Positions 24,248 through 33,260 of a stretch of DNA of 64,000 nucleotides are shown here, one piece after another. The stretch is from the NCBI GenBank assembly GCA_029962745.1, contig CM057155.1:31306896-31370895 (forward strand). Reading direction: 5' to 3'. The notes beneath the pieces are model-generated. The model was not told the origin of the DNA. It was given only the letters and a program-made list of their open reading frames with translations, and did not search any database. The DNA is from Echinometra lucunter (taxonomy: Eukaryota; Echinodermata; Echinoidea; Camarodonta; Echinometridae). Every line of letters starts with the position of its first letter. Positions within the stretch are counted from its first letter, which is position 1. A program made the position numbers and the translations under genes.

Positions 24248-25986
24248 AAATACTAACAACCAATAAGGGGGAGGGGCATTTGCCGGAATTGTCCCCCTTC
24301 CCCGCACATCTGCCACTGATTTCAATTGGTATAAAGTCAGGAGATTATAAATGGTCCATCTATTTAGTTCCTCATCAATTTACAACTGAACTTTTAAGGG
24401 AATCCTTTATTTCTATACCCGCAGACACAGGATATTCAACCACATAGCTCGAGGGCCTCACCGATACTAAAATCACTTGAAGCATTGATAAAGTAACAAT
24501 ACAATTCGATAGTCCCATGCGTACTGCATTGTGTACGCTACGTATGGGTCGTTTGTAATCAAGACAATGAAGAGAAGGGGTACTAGTATGCGTGGCGAGA
24601 CTCTACTACACATACAAAATAATTTATCATGCATTGCATAAATTGATTAAACCAATGAAGAAATTGGAGAGACCCCCCCCCCTCCCCCGTCCTTCTTCAA
24701 TACAAAAACCAATCTCGGACACGTTGTACATGGCTACGTAAATAAACAATTGATATCGGTCCACAGATATCATTGAATTAAATAAAATAAATTTCATGTT
24801 GATGTTAGCAATGGTCACAGCTCAATCCTGTATGACAGTCATCAAATAATTGGGATACATCAACATTATCGCTCTTGTATTCAGTGTTATTATCATCATT
24901 TGGTTGTGTTTTTGCCGTTGCTGTTGTTGTTGTTTTTTTATTTTTTATATTTTTTATATTTTTATATTTTTATTTTTTAATTTTTATTTTATTTTTTTTA
25001 CAGTTTTGTATTTATAGATTCGTATTCCTCATAAGCAATACACGAGGCCGGTATGCGTGGGTTGTGATAAACTTATGCAAACAGTATACTCCACATAAAT
25101 AATGCTAGTCCCGGGCAAAATGCGAGGAGATCTGGCTTTATTTCTCAGTGCTGGAAAAAAGAGAGGGAAATTTAATCAAAATGCAAAATATGGCGGTGGT
25201 GCATTGGGAGCGAGTTGCAGGCTTGGAGTTGTAAAAAACTGGCATGGGACTGTTTGGTGAATGCATGGGAAAGGGTAAACGAACTTTTAGCCATGGAAGT
25301 CCCTGGATCTCTCACAAGCATTGCTACTTGGTTTTTATCATATTCAATATGTCATCTCATTTTCAGAAAATAATGATTTAAAAGATTAGTATTCCCCATA
25401 GAGCACATTTTGTCGACAGCAGACTGGCTCATTTTTGTTCAGAGTTCTGATCGTCTGAACATTATGCCCATTGCACAAGCAGAGTGGATTGGATTCGATT
25501 GGGATTTTGCCAGAGCCAATCACATTGGTCTTTGAAGGAATTGGCCCATTAACCAGTAATGCAAAGCAACGTTTTGCACTGCTAATTTTGCATTCACTTT
25601 TATGTATGATATCATTCTCTAATGTTGCGTCAAAAGATCGTGCTAGAGGCTGACGCAGTCTTGCGTCTGTCAATGACGGTGTCGACTTTCATGTAATATT
25701 GCTGTGCTCAGGTATGTTGTATAATAATGGTCCGTTGGACTAGCCCATAACACAACGCATGAGAGACTGCCCATTGTGATATCCTTTGGGCAAACGGGTC
25801 CCAGTGGGGAATTCGAACCAGGAACCTTCCACTGGGGGAGGTCTGCACAATAGGCTACTGTCTTTCAAGAGCAGCATGCATCCTGACTTACAGAATATGT
25901 TCGATTACTTGAATCGATAATTTTATTGAAATATTCAAGATCGCAGCCAAAAATTTGATGCATTTTGTATTTTACTCTTAAAAATA
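24248..25986. other. gene-free stretch; T-rich tract and tRNA-like fragment
   Basis: A T/A-only low-complexity tract spans about 24,930-25,005. Around 25,740-25,860 the minus strand offers GGTTCGAATTCCCC, a B-box-like word, so a SINE relic is possible. The two opposed frames at 25,386-25,673 have no recognised domain. Confidence 0.35.
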
Positions 25987-26261
25987 AGAGTGAACGCGTT
26001 CACTCTGTTAGGAGTGACTTTCAGAAGAGAGTGAATTAAGAGTGAATTAAGAGTAAAAACTGTGATGTTCACTCTTTGAGGGGTTACTTCAGTGATCACT
26101 CAAAATTCAATTTTCAGTGATCACTTAAGTCACCCCTATAAGCACGAGAAGAGTGAATAAAGAGTGCATATCAAATTTGTTTACTCTTAATTCACTCTTA
26201 ATTCACTCTAAATTCACTCTTTTCTGAAATTCACCCCAAACAGAGTGAACGCGTTCACTCT
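25987..26261. mobile_element. foldback element with palindromic ends
   Basis: Both ends are the perfect palindrome AGAGTGAACGCGTTCACTCT (25,987-26,006 and 26,242-26,261). Inward, the arms continue as inverted repeats rich in GAGTGAATTAAGAGTGAA on one side and TTCACTCTTAATTCACTC on the other. The centre holds GTGATCACT and its complement. No reading frame. The whole unit should fold into a multi-arm hairpin. Confidence 0.8.
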
Positions 26262-26569
26262 TCTTCTTCTTCTTTTTTTTTAGAGAGTACAAATAAGTAA
26301 ACAGCATAGTCATGTAACAATACAATACAAAATATAAAATAGTGCAGGAGTTTCATAAATGTATTAGAAATCAATATAAACTAATGCAAATTTAAATGTA
26401 AATGCACTATATTTTGTTTGATACATATTATTGTGAATTAGCATGTGAGAAGAGTATTGAAACAGAATAATATTGCACAAAATACCTGCGTACTGCTCGA
26501 AGCGAATGTACACTTCGAGTTTCATTGGGCAAGGAATATAACTAAAGTATACTGAATTAGATATTTTAC

Positions 26570-27139
26570 TTAAAGAGAAAGTCCAGCCCAGAAGTTTCAC
26601 TTTTTTCAATAAAAGGAGTTAAATTTGAACAGCATTTTAAAAAAGAAATGAGCAAAATCGGTCAAAGAATAAGAAAATTACACTCATTTACATTTTCTAG
26701 TAGATTACTCTCGGCTCTGCAAATCGGCAACACTGATGACATCATATGCAAGCAGCTCTCCATTCACTTTGTACATGAAATTTCACATTTTCTCAATTTT
26801 CTTGGAAGTTACACATTTTCTCACCCCATAATCAAAGTATGTTATGTAAAAAGCAATTCTTCAGAACATATACTGACTTTGGGGGTTAGAAAATGTGTAA
26901 CTTCCAAGAAAATTGAGAAAATGTGAAATTTCATGTACAAAGTGAATGGAGAGCTGCTTGCATATGATGTCATCAGTGTTGCCAATTTGCAGAGCCGAGA
27001 GTAATTTACTAGAAAATGCAAATGAGTGTAATTTTCTTATTCTTTGACCGATTTTGCTCATTTCTTTTTTAAAATGCTGTTCAAATTTATCTCCTTTTAT
27101 TGAAAAAAGTGAAACTTCTGGGGTGGACTTACTCTTTAA
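26570..27139. mobile_element. TTAA-ended long foldback MITE (570 bp)
   Basis: TTAA occurs at 26,570-26,573 and 27,136-27,139. The left end AGAGAAAGTCCAGCCCAGAA and right end TTCTGGGGTGGACTTACTCT are near-inverse. The arms are about 250 bp each and nearly identical, so both arms translate to the same spurious MSKIGQRIRKLHSF frame. The loop is about 55 bp. An internal block with TGATGACATCA and CTCTCCATTCACTTTGTAC is also found in 62,548-63,145. Confidence 0.9.
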
Positions 27140-28299
27140 TGTTGAATACTATAAGACGAAAGCTAAATAGATACAGTATGCTAAAAATCTACAGAGTTGT
27201 AAAACTTGAGCATTATGCACGTGCGGAACATTGAAAGTGAGAGAGCACTTTCTGAGAACACTTGACCGTTTGCTGAGGGTACCCATGGACAAGGAAATGA
27301 AAATCACATTAGCCCGTATGCCCAGCAAAAATATCTTGCTGCTGCGTAATATAACCACAGCAAGCTGAATAAAAATGCATTATCATATTTACTATTTCTA
27401 TAAACACGATAAAGTTCAAGTCTTGGAAAATCAATAAAATTTGGTGTTTGAGCATGTCCACCCTTCAAATACTAGTGATAGAAAGCGGCAAAGTACGTTT
27501 CTGTATATATCATAATCATGATAATGAATAACCTACTCCATCCTAAATGTTTTAAACTCATTCCCACAGAGAGGGTGAACTCGTTCCTCCACTGATCGCT
27601 GTAGTCCCGATCATTGTAAACGTCATCATGATCACGATTCATCCTGTTAACAAACATCATCGTCGAAATCACAGCTGAGGTCATCTAACAAAATCCTATC
27701 AAAATGGAAACACACTGGGATATATCATCAGTTACGGGTGTCGTAGTGTCCGGCATGATAAGCGTACTTAATTATAAAAATTCGTCGTAATCGTTGGGTT
27801 TGAGACCAAGTTCGAACGTAGCAGTTATCGAAATCATTCTGGACGTCGTTGTCCTAATCTATGTCGAAGTAACCATGTCAACCATGCCACTGTCCAATTA
27901 ATCTCATCATCGGACACAGATAACGTTGTCCTTGTCGTTACCGCTCCCATCGCAGGCGTCGATGATGTCGTTCATAATCATCGTATATCCTCGTATATCC
28001 TTGTATATCCTTGTATCATAGTCCCGACTCCAAGCGATGGTTCATTCACAATCGGGTCAATAACAAGATGCAGGCAGATAGAGCTGAAGGAACCGTCTGC
28101 TATCCGAATTTCCAAAATAAGCAGTAATTGGACTAAAAGGAGAATCTATACTAATACGCAGCCCCAAGAATGATTCTTCACGTAACATCCAGACGGAAAG
28201 AGTTTCCCCCTCAATGAGAATGAGTTTAAGTCAGGAGTAAAAGTATGTACATGTATGTACACTATACCTAAATACAATATATCCACTCACGTTGCGAGT
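27140..28299. other. gene-free stretch
   Basis: No exon seen. An 11-bp unit CGTATATCCTT repeats about four times near 27,980-28,015. A partial copy of the following duplicated unit (AATGAGAATGAG, GTATGTACA) precedes it near 28,215. Confidence 0.4.
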
Positions 28300-28640
28300 G
28301 GGGGGGGGGGGGCGTTTCGAAATATTTGGAATGAAATAGTTTATGAACGTAACATTTATGAGGGAAATAGTTTCTTCTTAATGAGAATAAGAGTATGTAC
28401 ACTATCCCTCACGATGCGAGTTGAGAAAAATTGTAGAGAGAGAGAGAGAGGGAGAAAAATCGTAGAAGGAGAAGGTGGGGGGGGGGGCGTTTCGAAATAT
28501 TTGGAATGAAATAATTTATGAACGTAACATTTATGAGGGAAATAGTTTCTTCTTAATGAGAATAAGAGTATGTACACTATCCCTCACGATGCGAGTTGAG
28601 AAAAATTGTAGAGAGAGAGAGAGAGAGAGAAAGGGGGAGG
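28300..28640. repeat. two-unit tandem duplication, period about 175 bp
   Basis: CGTTTCGAAATATTTGGAAT begins at 28,313 and again at 28,488. Each unit starts with a poly-G run and ends with GAGTTGAGAAAAATTGTAG plus a (GA)n tract. The two units are almost identical, implying a recent event. Confidence 0.9.
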
Positions 28641-28749
28641 GGTCAAATGAAAGAGACATCACGTGACACCATCGAATGAAATTCAAGTTCCTGTTTGTCA
28701 GTTAGAGAGTAAGTTATAATATGAATCCATCCGTACAAAATAATATATC

Positions 28750-28970
28750 GGGGGGGGGGGGGGAGTTTCACAAAGAGATAAGTTTGACTTAGAGTCGTGC
28801 TTAAGCGCCAATGCGCATCCGGTATTTAACGCATAATCTCATTGACAGACTTCCAATAGTGCGCGCCCCCTGAGCATGATCTGACCAATGGGGTGGTGCG
28901 TAATATACAGCACGCAAGTAGGAATTTAAGTGCGACTTTAGTCAAACTTAAATCTTTGTGAAACACCCCC
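28750..28970. mobile_element. foldback MITE (GTTTCACAAAG ends)
   Basis: After a G14 run the left end reads AGTTTCACAAAGAGATAAGT. The right end AATCTTTGTGAAACACCCCC is its inverse with small differences. Secondary inverted words GACTTAGAGTCG and CGACTTTAGTC follow inside. Length about 220 bp, no coding. Confidence 0.75.
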
Positions 28971-31752
28971 AGTTTTTGCAACTGCAAATCTAATAAAGTT
29001 CTCGAACAAGTTTCTCTTTGAAAAGTTTGAGGGTGTGGGACAAGAGAGGTTAACTGCCATTATTGAATATTGACAGAAGCTCAACCAAGGAAAAGAAAAA
29101 CCCCCAACACACAGAATAATTTCGCTAAAGGAGAGATATTTCTCCATTAAAGCAGTAAGAAAACGAAGATGCAAGTACAAATATGCTTCTTTCACAAATT
29201 TATTTCTCTTTTTGTTTTAACTCTTAACACACTGGCTACTGTACTAAGTCTACGGGAATTTGAAAATTCAGTTGTCAACGGTTTAACTTCCAAACGTTTT
29301 GAAAAAAGCTTTACGCTCAATGAAACTAATTACATAATTTCTATTTTCTACAAAAGGTTCAAATAATGTAATTTTGGTGCCCTTAACAAGACTTTGAACT
29401 TTCCCACAATTTCTTAGTTTTCTTTTCAACCTCAACTGCACTTCTTTCTCCCCAGACTGTCAATTTAGCTGATTTCGCTCAATAAACCCCCAGTCTTTAT
29501 GACCCCAAGAATCACAGAATGCGTACATTCACGGGTAAAAAAAAATGGCATTTCCAAATGGAAAATTGGAGACCTACGCTGAAATTGACGTGGTATTTGC
29601 TGTAATTACCAACACAGATGTACACCGGAGAAAAGTCAACGAACAATTTCGGATGGATGAGCACTATGTGTAATAGTTTGGTAGTTGAAAACTCGACTGA
29701 ACATAACTCTGAAGTGCCAGTATATACAGCTAATTTTGTCGGGGAGAGGGGCAGAGTTGCCCCGAATAATAATTATTGATAGATATATGAATCTTTATAA
29801 ACCCAATATGGAAACGCTGTTTTGACCGCTTACAGTGTTGTAATACAGTTAGAAGAATAATCCGACGAAAAAGAAGAATAACTGCGTGATGTGGTCCTCA
29901 TAAAAGCGGAATATTGGACATAAATGGCAAAGTGGCTTTAGTTTCAAAACAAAAATCTCTTCGCGTTTGATCCATTTATCATTTCCAATTTAATGATGGT
30001 CCATGAATAAAGGCGAAACTAATGAGACAAATGACCCATTAGTTTAGTTTACAAGAACCAGAAGGTAAGGCCAAGCACTAATTTACAGCAGCATAATTCA
30101 GACAAAAACAACTGATCGAAAGAAAGATTTTGCATGCCCGATTGGATTGAGAGGAGCATGGAGATATCGGTGACATTTCAAATGCTTAAATTTGCATATA
30201 TCAACTCACAACTAAAATGATAATCCGATTACATTCCCTCTGGCAGCCTACTGGCTGTTCTTTTCTTGATTTTTCTGCTTTCATTCAAAACAACCTGATT
30301 TCAGGTTGGGGTACTCCTTTAACGCTTTAAGTGCGCAAATTGTGAAGCGGTGGGTATAGGGGCGACAGGGGGCGTGGGCCTTGGGGGAGGGGCAGTAATT
30401 GATTTCATTATCTCATTACTGCTTCTATCCGGTATGGTGAAGACAGAGTTTTTTTTATATGATATCGAATGACATGGACCAACATTAGTATCCACAAATC
30501 AGTCATCGTGAACTAATAAAGCTTATGTTTTGAAAACCGATATGCACTTACTAACTTTTCAAGCGCTGTTTACAATTCCAATGCATCAAACAAACGGATA
30601 AGGTTCATACACTGTGATTAAACTCCTATACATTATGCTTCGAGTTAGACCTACAATATTATTATGGACAGCAATCGAAAAAGTGGAAGCAACTGAAGTA
30701 CCAACAGTAGCTGAACAATTCCGTCCCATTTCATTTACGATTACATCTATTCGGCCATTATCCGAATTTTTCTCAGACTAAAACATTTTGCACATGAAAG
30801 AGTTTCCGTTCATTTTCAAAACACAGCACAACATAAAGTATTGCATTTTACAGTAATGATCACATCGGCCTCCGGCAGATGATCCCTCCCCCCCCCCCCC
30901 CCCCTCCCCCACCATCCTATACACCCTGACATCTCATCCTACTCACAGACAATGGGATGGCACCAGGCAACTTTAATATTTCATTATCGTCATTATAATA
31001 TCCCCACGCTTCACTAGACCTCCGGGCAATATGCAATAACAGGACCTGGCGTCCATTGGCCCTCCTAACCTCCCACCGCAACCAAGCTAGAGAACCCTCA
31101 ATAATATTGACCAGCGGGAGGAAAAAAAACCCTCCATCATTAACAAAATGTGTAACCAAATTACTCGCTTCGCCTGCAACATACAGCCCTCATGCGTTCA
31201 TTGTTGTGTGCTGAAGATGGATCATCAAAGTCCATGAATATCATAATAAGCTACACAGCTCGTGTGTTGGTGTGAGATAACGCAGCAGCAGCAGGGAAGA
31301 TAGCTCTGTCCAGCCGATTCTATACCGAATCATTATGCGAGCAGTAATTATGCCGAGGGAAGATGGGTCTCGAAAACGTCCATCTTCACTGCACATGCGC
31401 ACTGCATTATATTAGTTGCAGCAAGGGAAGAGAGTGCATAGCTTTAGAATAATGGCTTACGTGCGCTCCATGCCTTCCCGCTATGTTTGCACGTATTCCC
31501 AAGCAGCGGGCAAATTTTTGTCACGAAGTTTCCCCCAAATTCAAGTTATTTCTTACTAATGAAAACCTCCAATAAAGTTGACATTTGGGGAATGCATTCC
31601 ATAATAGTGGCAGATTTTGCCCATTTGCGGATTTTGCGCAAAGACTTTTTGTTTATTCGTTAGAATGGTTTTAATTAGCAAATGTCGGGCGCTGGGGGTT
31701 AAAAATGGCCGATTTGGAATGGGTCGAAAACATAACGAAATCTAAAACATAC
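28971..31752. other. probable CBX intron 4 sequence, no exon seen
   Basis: Lies directly after CBX exon 4 in transcription order. A C17 run occurs at 30,888-30,904. The word GGTACTCCTTTAA at about 30,307 looks like a lone TTAA-type terminus. An 80-codon minus frame at 30,917-31,159 has no splice context and no CBX similarity. AAAATGGCCG at about 31,703 is a YY1/PHO-like word close to exon 4. Confidence 0.45.
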
Positions 31753-31816
31753 CTTAGATTTGCGCTTCTTCCGGCCTGGTGGTGCGGGACCTGTCCCTCC
31801 TTCAATTTCTTTTCGC
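31753..31816 (-). CDS. CBX exon 4
   Basis: 64 bp between acceptor TTTGCAG and donor GTATGT. Encodes a short linker (RRKEIEGGTGPAPP) and the basic GRKKRKSK. It ends in phase 0. Read-through without splicing would add 16 residues before a stop, so a short isoform cannot be excluded. Confidence 0.85.
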
Positions 31817-32899
31817 CTGCAAACAAGCAAAAGGCAAAAAATTAGCCCCTCTGTCGATAGAAAACTCAACACCTATCATCGAAATTTCACCAGACTCCAG
31901 TCGTCACACACACATACACACCATCTTGCCGTACACATACAAGCAATGCAAGTATTACACGTACATAGCATCGTACACCAAACCTAGTTATTAACGTTCA
32001 GAGCTTGCGCGCCATTTTGGATAGAGGTTCTTTTTTTTCTCTCTCTCGCTCTTTAGTTACCCTTTTCCATGCGCAGACTATAATATCGAGTTAATAACGG
32101 TTTTCCCTCTTCCCATAATCGCGTTTGTGACTCACCGCTTTTTGAACGAATCCAGCAGTCTTTTGTCAATGATGTTATCCTCCGGTTCCCACGTACTGTA
32201 CCTGAGAGAAAAAAGAAACAACAACAAAAACATAAGAAGCCACAAAAGTTTCCAGGCTTCCCGCCAATTCATCATTAAGCTTTCAAAGTTTTTCTGTTCT
32301 TTTTTGGCGCGTCATGGTTTGATGGAACCAAAATGCACCCTCGAAAGGTTTGGAAGTTAATACTTACTTAATGGACCATCCTTTCCACTTGACCAGATAT
32401 TCCGCTTTGCCCTGTGAAGACAAAGAAAGAAAAAGATAGAAAAAAAATTAAAGGCCGAAAATGGATGAATTAAGAAAGGAGAGATGGATTGAGGAGAAAT
32501 CGATAAGTCGAGAAGGAGGAATGACTTGGAAAACCATTCATGTAGAAAGGCAGTAATTACTGTTCGATTTGTGTTATGGTGGGGAATGTTACTTTGTGAA
32601 GAATTGGTATTTTGATGGAGTCCTCAAGAAGCAAAAGAGACAAGATAAAAAAAAAAAAAAACTTTAAACAGAGAATGGTGTGAGGATGTATAGCAGAGGG
32701 AGCACTGGAGGATGGTGGAAAAGTGAGGATTTGCAGAAGAAAAGAAAAACCAGAAGAAAGAAAGAGAGAAGGGAATTAGAAGGAGATACAGAAAATATAA
32801 CATCAAGGAGAAGGTATATTTTATAGTTACCCTTCGAATCCTTCTGTTTAGAAGCGACTCTGCCGCATAGACCCTCTCTCCTATATCACTCAGCTCCAT
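31753..32899 (-). CDS. Polycomb-class chromobox protein (CBX), first four coding exons
   Basis: Four exons (32,831-32,899; 32,368-32,411; 32,136-32,201; 31,753-31,816) join in phase into 81 codons. The protein opens MELSDIGERVYAAE, the start typical of Polycomb CBX2/4/6/7/8 rather than HP1 proteins. The chromodomain spans about residues 9-62 and includes [20 protein letters not shown]. Tyr11, Trp32 and Trp35 fall where the aromatic cage that reads trimethylated H3K27 lies in known family members, with Val10 and Ile49 at the hydrophobic clasp. A basic GRKKRKSK at residues 74-81 sits where vertebrate paralogues have an AT-hook-like motif. The family works in nuclear PRC1 to recruit repression to H3K27me3. 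All junctions have GT/AG. The upstream in-frame ATG at 32,938 was not chosen, because MELS matches the family and has the strong context CCACCATGG. The C-terminal exon with the Pc box was not found. Confidence 0.9.
32136..32201 (-). CDS. CBX exon 3
   Basis: 66 bp between a T-rich acceptor ending CTCTCAG and donor GTGAGT. Encodes [19 protein letters not shown] and basic residues, the end of the chromodomain and its C-terminal helix. The intron to exon 4 is 319 bp. Confidence 0.92.
32368..32411 (-). CDS. CBX exon 2
   Basis: 44 bp between acceptor TTCACAG and donor GTAAGT. Encodes [14 protein letters not shown] plus two bases of the next Lys, including cage residues Trp32 and Trp35. The intron to exon 3 is 166 bp. 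Confidence 0.92.
32831..32899 (-). CDS. CBX exon 1 (coding part)
   Basis: Encodes residues 1-23, from MELS to the Arg-rich NRRIRR. It ends in phase 0 at donor GTAACT. The intron to exon 2 is 419 bp. Confidence 0.9.
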
Positions 32900-33260
32900 G
32901 GTGGAAATGCAACCTTTTTTCTTCTTCATAAAGCCCAAATAAACAGAAGGAATGGAGCGAAGCCCTGTCGGAATGCCCCGGCCTGCTGTCGGGGCGTCGC
33001 CCGCCGCTTACACCAACACAATACACACACACGCCTAGCCCGGCTGGCTAGCTGAGCTAAGGCTGGCAGGCTTGCAAACCCTAGCTAAAGCTACTAGCTT
33101 GCCGCCGTGTGTTTGGCCTCGATTCGGGAGTGTATGGCGGTTGAGGTCAGACTGGGACACACCTCGATCTGAATGCCCTTGTCAAGATAAGAAGCCCCCC
33201 GTTATTGTGCTGGTATGCCGAAGAAAACACAAGGTTGACCCGCTATGATATGTCTGTCTT
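32900..33260 (-). promoter_or_regulatory. likely CBX 5' leader and CpG-rich promoter region
   Basis: Immediately upstream of the CBX start codon. This is the most GC- and CpG-rich stretch nearby, with CGGGGCGTCGCCCGCCGC near 33,000, clusters of GCTAGC/GGCTGG words at 33,040-33,110, and no TATA box. CpG-rich, TATA-less starts are usual for chromatin regulator genes. The transcription start is not defined by the sequence. Confidence 0.45.

Noticed and set aside
25386..25673. 95-codon minus frame with Cys-rich end
   Set aside because: Overlaps a plus-strand frame of similar length, is not recognisable as a retroelement or host protein, and is adjacent to SINE-like debris.
26648..27061. Two opposite-strand frames with the same MSKIGQRIRKLHSF start
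   Set aside because: They come from the two arms of the 570-bp foldback MITE, so the identity reflects the inverted repeat and is not gene duplication.
32900..32938. Upstream ATG as CBX start (adds MGFMKKKKGCIST)
   Set aside because: Family proteins start at MEL(S/P), and the MELS codon has the stronger CCACCATGG context.
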